Positions 46,229 to 53,814 of a stretch of 64,000 bases of DNA are shown here, piece by piece (the stretch's first letter is position 1; every line of letters starts with the position of its first letter). Made by a program: the position numbers and the translations under genes. Source of the stretch: UTCHB3 sp002050155 (lineage in GTDB: Bacteria; Bacteroidota; Ignavibacteria; Ignavibacteriales; Ignavibacteriaceae). A model generated the notes under the pieces. The model had not been told where the DNA came from, did not search any database, and worked only from the letters and a program-made list of their open reading frames with translations. Where the stretch lies: NCBI GenBank assembly GCA_030584105.1, contig CP129491.1:2046001-2110000 (forward strand). The letters run 5' to 3'.

Positions 46229-47377
46229 TCACTTTACAGGTACTTTAATATTCGATATTGTCCCGGTTTGATCCGTCGCATAAATGTGCGGATCAAGTTT
46301 TACCGGTGAACCAAGGGAATCCAGTAAATGCTGAACTATTCGAACAGGAACATAGCTGTCAAACGAATGTGGTTCATCTATCGTAAGAAAATATTTCAGA
46401 TGGGGCGTGAGATTTTGAAAACGGGCAAGATATTCACAAATTTGACCGTCTCTGGCTGCACGATCCTTAACGAACCAATTTTCCCAGATATCCTTATCAT
46501 ACACATCAACATATTCTAAAAATAGTTCAGCATTACCTAACCAAATTATACGGAACTGAATTTTGGCACCTGTATCCAGATAGGAATCGTGAACCTCTTC
46601 TTTTGGAGGAATGGTTGTGGGAGGTAACATCCCTTCCCCGCGCCCCAAAGGAGAATTGCCGGGTTCATCGTATTCGTAACTCAACTGAAATGTTTTGAAA
46701 TTGTTTGTCAGCATCTCAACGGTAATTAAAGATTCTGTCAGGCAAATGTCGTGACCATTGATGCTTTTAATAACCTGAAGTTTGCAAACCTGCGTGCCTG
46801 ACCCAAAAATTTCTCCTCGCTTTAGCCTGAAATTCACTTTATATGTAATAAATTTGTTGGAGTTATATTTATTCGTGTAAACATACTTCTGATATTGCGT
46901 ATAATTTGGCCCGTCAATAAACACTTTACCGACATTGCTTGTATCAACTCCAGTTGAAACAGAGTGAGGAAGAGTGAAACCAAATTTCTTTTGTAATCCG
47001 ATCGTATTAGGAATCTCTGTTAATGTATTCTTCTCCGGTATCCAACGCGAATAGAGTGCATTGCTAAAATAATATACCCAGTCTATATTTTCTTGTCTCT
47101 TTGCACTTTCCGGCACCGAATCATTTGCGGCAATAAGGTAAGAGAATTGCTTAAGGCTGTCGGAATTTGACAGCTGATTGATTTCCGGAATGGATATTAC
47201 TGCTCTCTGAATTACCGTATTGAATCCGAGTGGTTTAACAACCGAATAATCGTATAGGGAGAATTCTTTGTTTGGTGAAGAATTCAGATATGAACCTGTC
47301 AGAATCGAGTCAGGTGATTGACCGTAAAGGCTTAGTGCTGCCGGCAATATGAACAATAGTGTTTTTATACTTTTCAT
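46229..47377 (-). CDS. Secreted protein homologous to the N-terminal domain of the 1327-residue protein, lacking a sorting tail
   Basis: 382 residues with a signal peptide (cleavage near residue 19, LYG-Q). It shares stretches with the first ~420 residues of the 1327-residue protein, including the 'IIW(H/L)GN' segment and the D-E-P motif ('FLTIDEPHSFDS'), but stops at 'GTISNIKVPVK' and has neither beta-helix nor T9SS tail. It is therefore either a truncated paralogue or a free periplasmic version. The upstream module is shared with the relic gene at 43780-43878. Its stop codon overlaps an alternative GTG start of the next gene. No function is recognised for the domain. Confidence 0.75.
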   Translation of the reverse strand: MKSIKTLLFILPAALSLYGQSPDSILTGSYLNSSPNKEFSLYDYSVVKPLGFNTVIQRAVISIPEINQLSNSDSLKQFSYLIAANDSVPESAKRQENIDWVYYFSNALYSRWIPEKNTLTEIPNTIGLQKKFGFTLPHSVSTGVDTSNVGKVFIDGPNYTQYQKYVYTNKYNSNKFITYKVNFRLKRGEIFGSGTQVCKLQVIKSINGHDICLTESLITVEMLTNNFKTFQLSYEYDEPGNSPLGRGEGMLPPTTIPPKEEVHDSYLDTGAKIQFRIIWLGNAELFLEYVDVYDKDIWENWFVKDRAARDGQICEYLARFQNLTPHLKYFLTIDEPHSFDSYVPVRIVQHLLDSLGSPVKLDPHIYATDQTGTISNIKVPVK

Positions 47378-47963
47378 TTTAACCTCACGATTAATTTGAT
47401 GTTTTTTTGATGATGAGTTCAGTTTTTAACCGGTAAGCAAAATAGTACTGCAACCTGCTATATTTTGCTTTGGTGCACTTTTTCAGGTAATAGAAGAGAC
47501 AAGCGGAATGGCTTTATCTCTTATATAACCTTTAAAAGGATAATTCTTTACAACTTAAAGAGAAATGTTACTCTTTTTTTTAATATTAGGTTTGTTTCCG
47601 GTCCTCCAAAAATATTACAGATAGTTGTGTGGAATATATACATAATATTAATAAAAAAGAAAGTTTAAAATTTTTAGCAGAATATTATGTTCTACATGCT
47701 GCTTTATGCTGCTTTCCCTGCACAGGGATAACTTCAACTTCAGAATCCTGTTTAAGTGCTTTTTTTAAGTTTTGCTTTGTGTCTTAGTTTCTGCACCGGG
47801 ATAACCTCAACTTCAGAATCCTGTTTAAGTGCTTTTTTTAAGTTTTGCTTTGTGTCTTAGTTTCTGCACCGGGATATTTTCAACTTCAGTATCCTGTTTA
47901 AGTGTTTTTTTTGTTCTTACTTGGTGTCTTAATTGATGTTTTAATTGCTGTACGGGGATAATT
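47378..47963 (-). repeat. Duplicated upstream module, copy B
   Basis: About 590 bp upstream of the 382-residue gene. The first ~330 bp match copy A (43879-44206); the rest consists of a 73-bp tandem unit present in three copies plus a partial one, against about 1.3 copies in module A. GAGG nine bases before the ATG at 47377 is the likely ribosome-binding site and is conserved in both modules. 47964-48369 beyond it is AT-rich and holds nothing I recognise. Confidence 0.85.
47718..47963 (-). repeat. 73-bp tandem repeat array (3 copies plus partial)
   Basis: Units start at 47718, 47791 and 47864, with a partial one at 47948; each begins CTGCAC(C/A)GGGATA and contains CAGAATCCTGTTTAAGTGCT or a close variant. 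Read on the minus strand each unit can encode 'LKKALKQDSEVEVIPVQ', and module A encodes the related 'LKEALKWDTEVEIIPVQ'. Because 73 is not a multiple of three, the copies lie in different frames and each is stopped upstream, so the array is not one gene; it may have arisen from a fragment of one. Confidence 0.9.
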
Positions 47964-48369
47964 CTAAAAGGAAACCACCGGTTGTTCTTGGGAGAAGTAA
48001 AAAGGTAAAAAGAAAGAGTCTTACGAAAAAAGGAATAATTTTTTATTTTAAAGAGGGTAACAATTCAATCAGTCAATTACTTATACGATACACGCTTTTC
48101 AAGCATCTTCGTTCCGGGGTTTGTTGGGATTTTTGCAGAGGGTTATTCAGAAGATATCGGTTTACAAATTACAGGAGTAATATTTTTTTACAGTACAAAA
48201 CCTTCCCTAAATAATTAAACTTCCGAAATTAGAGTTTAGTGGATCAACCAGTGCAAATTTTAAGAAAATCCCTGATTTTTTACTTTCTCTGTGTTAATAA
48301 AGTAAAGAACCGTTAAAAATGGGAAAATTTTTCGTAATTTTATAGTTTGAATAATTAAAACAGTAAGTG

Positions 48370-49629
48370 ATGAACATTCTTATAATTGGTTCCTCTGTGG
48401 AGGATTTGATACATTTCTCAGGCGAAGAACTGAGAGAAACAGACAACCATCTGTACCCGGAGACGGAAGCGAAGTCTGAACAGAGTAACGGCAGGTCCAC
48501 TGCAGCTTCAGGGAAAGTATTAAACCAACCGGGTGGGATATTTTAAACAGCATCTGCCTGCGATGCATTGAGGGAAAATGGTGATGAATTCACACTGATT
48601 ACTAATATTTCCGGGAAGCAAAAAGCACTTTTTGAACCTCTTTACAGCCGTTTTAACAGCCGGTATATTAACCCGGTTGATACATTGCCCATAAACCATT
48701 TATATATTTACAACGACAAAGAGAGAGACGAAAAATATGAAAACTTCTCCCTTAAAGTTGAAATTAACCCCGCAGTTTTATCAACCGGAAAGCTCAGGGA
48801 TAAGGAAGCGGCAGAAATTGAAAATTCAGAGAATCAATCATTCAAAATCAGTTCAACTACAAATCAAATTCCGGAAAACAGACCCCCGGATAACGGGATT
48901 TCAAATTACCGGTCATCTGAAACCAAATACCGCAAAGATGAATTTTCCTGTAACAAACCCGAAGGAAACACATCCGAAATAAACAAATCCGCTGACAGCA
49001 AACCCCCGGAGTTAAATCTCCCTCTGAATAAACAAGCCGAAAATAATGCAGTACAAAAGAGATACGACGGCGTACTGGTTAACCTGATTACGGGTCACGA
49101 TGTAACACCGGAAGATATTGCCGCAGTAAAAAAGGCGACAAATGCACCGGTTTATCTTGACATCCACTCGCTGGCGAGAAGCATTTCACCGAACGGCGAA
49201 AGATATTTTAAAAAGATTAAGAACACCGATGAATATCTGCTACACATCGATATTCTGCAGGCGAATGAATCTGAAATTCTTTGCTGTGGTACCGGCGATA
49301 TGGAGCAACCAATCGTCGAAAATATCTTAAATTTCGGAGTTAAAATCGTTCTTGTTACCAAAAACAGTGCCGGGGTGAAGATGTACCAAAGGCTGAATGG
49401 CGAAACAAACTCACTTTTTGTGAAAGCGCACCCCGTCCAAACCGTTAATCAAGTCGGCTGCGGTGATGTGTTCGGAGCTGCATTTTTTATACATTGGTTG
49501 CGAACAAACAGCCCCGTTGAAGCGCTTTATTTCGGAAATGCAGCCGGCGCAGCCGTTTCGCAGTATGAGACGAACGATAAAATTGTGAACCTGAAGGAAG
49601 ATGTTAATACCCTCTTATATGAGAAATAA
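48370..49629 (+). pseudogene. PfkB-family sugar kinase interrupted by an in-frame TAA
   Basis: From ATG 48370 the frame reads as a PfkB/ribokinase-like protein of 419 residues. It includes the N-terminal 'MNILIIGSSVEDLIHFSG', the substrate-loop motif 'NQPGGIF', and the C-terminal signature 'VNQVGCGDVFGAAFF' with the catalytic base D366. Codon 59 (48544-48546) is TAA, in the middle of 'GGIF*TASACDAL', where the family usually has an aromatic residue or asparagine; a single base change (TAT/TAC to TAA) would explain it. No frameshift occurs anywhere. The remaining open part from TTG 48568 lacks the N-terminal lid and would not be an active kinase. A Ser/Asn/Lys-rich low-complexity insert sits at about residues 140-230. 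It overlaps the next gene by 11 bp. It is either a pseudogene, a sequencing error or a read-through gene. Confidence 0.8.
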
Positions 49630-50515
49630 AATTTTAATTTTCGGCGCTACCGGAATGTTAGGGCAGCGCTGCTACGAGTATTTTGCTAAAAAATTGGGGT
49701 ACTCAGTCCTTCTCTCATCCACCGAACCCGGGTTTTACAATCCTACGGCAAATTACATTCAATGTGATGCAACAAAAAAAGACGAAGTAAAAAAGATTAT
49801 CTCCGGTTTTTCGCCCGATTACATCATAAACGCAGCCGCTTTTACAAATGTTGACCGCTCCGAAACGGAAAGAGAAATTGCGTGGAAACTAAATGTGAAC
49901 GCCGTTGAATACATGGCTGAAGGCGCTCGAAATTGCGACGCACACTTGATCCACATCTCTTCTGACTATATTTTCGACGGAGTGAAGGGGCAATACTCGG
50001 AAAACGACAAGCCTAACCCCCTCGGCTACTACGGGCGCACCAAGCTTGCGGGTGAAAACGCTCTGAAAATTTCAAACGCACTCTTCACAATTCTGAGAAC
50101 AAATGTGCTTTACGGCGTGATAACACAGGGGAGGCTTGATTTTGTGAGGTGGGTCGTCGAATCGATTAGAAAAGGTGAAAAAATCAGAATTGTAACCGAT
50201 CAGATAAACAACCCAACCTTTCTGGATGACCTCGTAAGGGCAATCGGGCAGGTGATTGAGTTCGGTAAATTTGGGATTTACAATATCGGCGGCAGGGAAT
50301 TTCTTTCACGCTACGACTTCACAATGAGAATCTGCGACTTTTTCAATTTGGATAAATCAATGGTTACCGCGATTACCACCCCGGAGCTTAACCAACCGGC
50401 TAAACGGCCGCTGAACTCGGGGCTTGTAACTCTGAAAGCTGAAACTGAATTTGGTTATTCACCAACCGCAATAGAAGAGACTTTCCGGTTAATGAAGGAT
50501 GAGTCAGGGCTGTAA
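49619..50515 (+). CDS. rfbD: RmlD-like dTDP-4-dehydrorhamnose reductase / SDR-family sugar reductase
   Basis: 298 residues from ATG 49619, which overlaps the kinase stop by 11 bp; the in-frame ATG at 49601 would overlap more. NAD(P)-binding 'FGATGMLGQR' (8-17), 'INAAAFTNVDRSE' (near 78), 'HISSDYIFDG' (near 115), and the catalytic 'YYGRTKLAGE' (Y-x-x-x-K near 140). RmlD reduces dTDP-4-dehydrorhamnose to dTDP-L-rhamnose. No other rml gene is near, so the exact substrate is uncertain. Coupling with a sugar kinase gene suggests a joint role in surface sugar metabolism (inference). Confidence 0.85.
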   Translation: MRNKILIFGATGMLGQRCYEYFAKKLGYSVLLSSTEPGFYNPTANYIQCDATKKDEVKKIISGFSPDYIINAAAFTNVDRSETEREIAWKLNVNAVEYMAEGARNCDAHLIHISSDYIFDGVKGQYSENDKPNPLGYYGRTKLAGENALKISNALFTILRTNVLYGVITQGRLDFVRWVVESIRKGEKIRIVTDQINNPTFLDDLVRAIGQVIEFGKFGIYNIGGREFLSRYDFTMRICDFFNLDKSMVTAITTPELNQPAKRPLNSGLVTLKAETEFGYSPTAIEETFRLMKDESGL

Positions 50516-50571
50516 GTAAAAAACCAACCTTTTTTCACCGAGAAAAACAATCTTGTTCAGATTTAATCTGT

Positions 50572-50669
50572 TCCAACGAACCCATCAGGTTGGAAACAAC
50601 CCTGAATAACAGCACACCCACCAAAAGTATTTGGAATCTACTCCATCGAACCCATCAGATTTGAAACAA
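50572..50669. repeat. 3'-end echo of the AI-2E permease gene (70-bp offset)
   Basis: The end of the permease gene (50642-50669) recurs at 50572-50599 with four mismatches in 28, offset by 70 bp. On the minus strand the gene reads 'VSNLMGSME' then TAG, while the echo reads 'VSNLMGSLEQIKSEQ' on into a longer open frame. Two of the substitutions are synonymous. The aligned codon after E is TAG in the gene and CAG in the echo. Confidence 0.9.
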
Positions 50670-51765
50670 ACTGCAAGTTTTTAGAATCAAAATTTGAAAT
50701 AACAATTTTCAAAATAGCAGTTAAAGGTACCGCAAGAAACATCCCGGTAACGCCCCAGATATAACCCCAAACCATAACGGAAATTAAAATTACAAGGGGG
50801 TTCAGGTTTAGCCTTTTCCCTACGATCATCGGTTCCAGATAGTTGAAATAGAAGGTCTGCGTTAAAGCTACTGCCACGATAACCGCCACCATGAAACCGA
50901 CATTTCCGGAGGCAATAAGAGCCATCAAAGCCGGCAAAATCAAGGCAAAGGCAGAACCAATTGTGGGAATAAAGTTCAGAATAGCCACAAAAGTGCCCCA
51001 AACAATCGGGAAAGGCACCCCAAGAATCCAAAGGAGCAGACCAACGGTTACCCCCGCGGCTGAATTAACCAACACTTTCGTCAAAATATATTTTTGAATC
51101 TGCTCGGGAATTGATTTAAAAGTTTTTTCTAATTTTGCAGCCTGTTCCTCCAGTTCGCGCTCTTCTTCCTCGATTTCAGCCTGTAGCTGTTGACGCGACT
51201 GTTTCCGCCTGATCACCTCCTGTTTTTTTGGTGAAACCACCCTTATTTCAATCGCATGATAGATCGCCTTGTGCCCGGGGAGAATAAACATAAAGAAAAA
51301 AATGACAAGCAAAAGGTGCCCCACAAGATCGATAGTTGAATTTATAACCCCGCCGGCGAGCGAACCATAATCAATTGATTTCAGAAGTTCCGCAAAAGAA
51401 AAATTTTGAAATGCCGGGTCATTAATCCCAAGTGCCAAAGCCCCTTTTGCTATCATTTCCGAGAGATCCGCTTCATATTTCCCCAATTCACTTCCGAATG
51501 AAACAAGCCCGTCAACTATAAACTTCCCCAGCACATAAAAAATCAGAAACATTATGGCAATATCTATCAACCCGGCAACGCCAAGCGGCACCTTGCGCGA
51601 AGTCAGATAATTGTTCAGGGGCAAAAAAATGAAATAAAGCAGATATGCAATTACAAAAGGAAGAAAGACATTTTGCAACTCTTTCAGTACATAGCTCACC
51701 ACCACGATGCCCATTACTGTGATGAAAAACTTCGTCAGATTGTCCAATGAGATTTTATGCGTCAT
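50638..51765 (-). CDS. AI-2E-family (PerM/YdiK-like) membrane transporter
   Basis: 375 residues with about seven membrane helices (for example 13-32, 34-52, 62-80, 147-167, 235-262, 265-300, 310-350). It carries the family's glycine-rich 'FPIVWGTFVAILNFIPTIGS' segment. An unusual charged coiled-coil ('RKQSRQQLQAEIEEEERELE', about 188-215) lies in the loop after the third helix group, about 35 residues that most relatives lack. Family members have been linked to autoinducer or Na+(Li+)/H+ transport; the substrate here is unknown. The last codons may be a truncated version of an older end, since the duplicated copy downstream has CAG where this gene has its stop TAG. Confidence 0.9.
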   Translation of the reverse strand: MTHKISLDNLTKFFITVMGIVVVSYVLKELQNVFLPFVIAYLLYFIFLPLNNYLTSRKVPLGVAGLIDIAIMFLIFYVLGKFIVDGLVSFGSELGKYEADLSEMIAKGALALGINDPAFQNFSFAELLKSIDYGSLAGGVINSTIDLVGHLLLVIFFFMFILPGHKAIYHAIEIRVVSPKKQEVIRRKQSRQQLQAEIEEEERELEEQAAKLEKTFKSIPEQIQKYILTKVLVNSAAGVTVGLLLWILGVPFPIVWGTFVAILNFIPTIGSAFALILPALMALIASGNVGFMVAVIVAVALTQTFYFNYLEPMIVGKRLNLNPLVILISVMVWGYIWGVTGMFLAVPLTAILKIVISNFDSKNLQFVSNLMGSME

Positions 51766-51830
51766 AACAACAAAGAATATTAAATGCGAAAAGATTAAAT
51801 TTGAACAGTGTTAAAATAAAAATTAATTCG

Positions 51831-52709
51831 ATGTCTTCTAAATCAAATATTTATTTCGGCAGTTGCAGCTGGAAATATGACTCCTGGAAAGGGCTTGTTT
51901 ACCCACATTTTGATAAGATTAACTACTTAGAAGAATACGCAAAACAATACAGAAGTGTTGAGGTCGATCAGTGGTTCTGGGCGCTCTTCGCACCCGGCAG
52001 TCCACCGGCACTCCCCAAACTAAAAGATATTGAAGAGTACAACGCCGCTACCCCGCGGGATTTTAAATTTACCATAAAAGCACCGAACTCTGTTTCGCTA
52101 ACACACCACTATCCACGCTATACCGGCGGAAAAATGGCAGAAAATGAATATTTTCTTTCACCTGAGCTGTGGGGGAAGTTCATCGATAGCCTCGGCGCAC
52201 TGAAGGAAAAGACCGGTGCGGTAATTCTGCAGTTTGAATACCTCAATAAGCAAAAGATGCCGGCACAATCAATCTTTCTGAAAAAACTTGAGGATTTTTT
52301 CACCGCAATCCCACGGGATGTTCCTGTTGCAGTCGAAACCCGCAATCCGTATTATTTAAATAAAGAGTTTTTCACATTTCTGCACGATCAGGAGTTGATC
52401 CCCGTTTTTTTACAGGGATATTACATGCCGCCGGTCTTCCCGGTTATTGAAAAATTCAGGAACCTGCTCCCAAAAAGCATGATAATCAGGCTGCACGGAC
52501 CCGATCGTCAGGGAATGGAAGAAAAAACTAACGGTGTTTGGAACAAAATTATTGCCCCGAAAGATGAAGAACTGCAGAATCTTGCACGGTTGCTGGGGGT
52601 TCTTTCCGAGGCGGGCACCGAAGTGTATGTTAATGTGAACAACCACTACGAAGGCTCAGCACCAATAACCATACAAAAAATCGAAACTTTGATGGGGGCG
52701 GGTGCATGA
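51831..52709 (+). CDS. DUF72 (YecE-like) protein
   Basis: 292 residues from ATG 51831, preferred to an in-frame TTG at 51801. The N-terminus 'IYFGSCSWKYDSWKG.VYP' and the 'VEVDQWFWALF' strand, followed by 'FKFTIKAPNSVSLTHHY', 'ILQFEY' and 'VAVETRNPYYL', are typical of DUF72 (COG1801), a TIM-barrel fold family. The biochemical role is not established. The stop overlaps the start of the following permease gene by 4 bp (ATGA), so the two are translationally coupled. Confidence 0.92.
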   Translation: MSSKSNIYFGSCSWKYDSWKGLVYPHFDKINYLEEYAKQYRSVEVDQWFWALFAPGSPPALPKLKDIEEYNAATPRDFKFTIKAPNSVSLTHHYPRYTGGKMAENEYFLSPELWGKFIDSLGALKEKTGAVILQFEYLNKQKMPAQSIFLKKLEDFFTAIPRDVPVAVETRNPYYLNKEFFTFLHDQELIPVFLQGYYMPPVFPVIEKFRNLLPKSMIIRLHGPDRQGMEEKTNGVWNKIIAPKDEELQNLARLLGVLSEAGTEVYVNVNNHYEGSAPITIQKIETLMGAGA

Positions 52710-53626
52710 TCTGGTTCATTCTTGCCTTAACTTCTGCGGTTCTTTCAAGTGCCGCGGCAATAACACAGAAAAAAGCCCTTGAGAGGATTGATGCGCTTAG
52801 TTTTTCATTCTTCCTTTCGATTGTTAATCTGCTGATTTGCCTTTTGTTTTTAGCGGATGCCGACCTTTCAGCAATAAATTTTCATCAAACCTGGGTTATG
52901 TTCGTTAAAACGCTGCTTCAGGCTTTTGCGTTTTGGTGCGTGATGCTTTCCCTTAAAAATTTGGAGATAAGTTCCGCCCTCCCGCTTTTAGCACTGACAC
53001 CGGGAACTGTAGCTGTTTTTGCGTTTCTTTTTATTGGCGAAACTTTAACACTGATTGAGACAATCGGGTTGGTGATGCTTCTGGCAGGTTCGTATTTTAT
53101 TGAAATGAAGACTTTCCAAAACATGATTGAGCCCTTCAGAGTGTTTTTCAGGACAAAAAAATATATTCATGTTGCCGCAGCGCTCGCATTTTTCACCATT
53201 TCTTCAATTCTTGATAAATACCTGTTAAAAGATCAGAAGATGGAAACTTCTTCTTTTATGATTTTGCAACACCTGTTTTTCGCGGTTGATTTTGCAATTC
53301 TGGTGCTTGTTACACGGACTAAATTTCACCGACTGCCTTCTGATATTTTAAAACCTTTGGTTCTGTTAATAGTTATAACTTCAATAATTACAATAGGTTA
53401 CCGATACACACAGATTTTAGCATTCGCTATTGCTCCGGTTGCGCTTGTGCTTGCAATTAAAAGACTCTCGGTTTTCTTCGCGAGTATAGTCGGCGGAAAG
53501 TTGTTTAACGAGGGGGGATTGATTAAAAAGGGAATTGCGGCTCTGATTATTGTAATCGGCACAATTTTGATGATTGGTTCAACCGGTTTGGAAAAGTTTC
53601 TTTCCGCAATCAACCCCTTCTCATAA
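52706..53626 (+). CDS. EamA/DMT-family permease
   Basis: 306 residues with ten predicted membrane helices in two five-helix halves, the plan of the drug/metabolite transporter superfamily. The first half contains 'LLALTPGTVAVFAFLFIGE' and the second 'ALVLAIKRLSVFFASIVGG', corresponding to the paired EamA motifs. The substrate is unknown; related proteins export amino acids, nucleosides or metabolites. It is coupled to the DUF72 gene by a 4-bp overlap. The downstream region carries four 22-bp-like repeats instead of a clear hairpin. Confidence 0.9.
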   Translation: MIWFILALTSAVLSSAAAITQKKALERIDALSFSFFLSIVNLLICLLFLADADLSAINFHQTWVMFVKTLLQAFAFWCVMLSLKNLEISSALPLLALTPGTVAVFAFLFIGETLTLIETIGLVMLLAGSYFIEMKTFQNMIEPFRVFFRTKKYIHVAAALAFFTISSILDKYLLKDQKMETSSFMILQHLFFAVDFAILVLVTRTKFHRLPSDILKPLVLLIVITSIITIGYRYTQILAFAIAPVALVLAIKRLSVFFASIVGGKLFNEGGLIKKGIAALIIVIGTILMIGSTGLEKFLSAINPFS

Positions 53627-53765
53627 AAAACACCGGCATTTCTGTGTAAAAAACACCCGTAACTTTGTGTTTTGTTAGAAAATGAAGGTAAATCCGGATG
53701 TTTGCACTCATATTTGAAAAGGGAAAACTTCCGCAATTTTGTGAATAAATACCCGTAATTTTGTG
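53624..53765. repeat. Four degenerate 22-bp repeats in two tandem pairs
   Basis: Units of the form (T/A)AAAAAC(A/T)CCCGTAATTTTGTG occur at about 53624-53645, 53647-53669, 53720-53743 and 53744-53765. Both pairs have head-to-tail spacing of about 22-24 bp and lie about 97 bp apart, between the convergent 3' ends of the DMT permease and the oxidase genes. No hairpin is obvious. 53766-53814 has nothing else. Confidence 0.7.
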
Positions 53766-53814
53766 CTTATAATAAATCAGGGAAAATAAACTCCTAAAGA
53801 TGAGAGACTATCTC

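Noticed and set aside
47718..47963. CRISPR-like array
   Set aside because: The 73-bp units are contiguous, with no spacers and no cas genes nearby; it is a tandem repeat.
47945..48214. Plus-strand 89-codon open frame upstream of the broken kinase gene
   Set aside because: Lys/Arg/Phe-rich composition typical of AT-rich non-coding DNA; overlaps the repeat array; no ribosome-binding site.
48568..49629. A shorter intact kinase beginning at TTG 48568
   Set aside because: Clear family homology continues upstream in the same frame to 48370, so this is the remainder after the TAA, not a native start.
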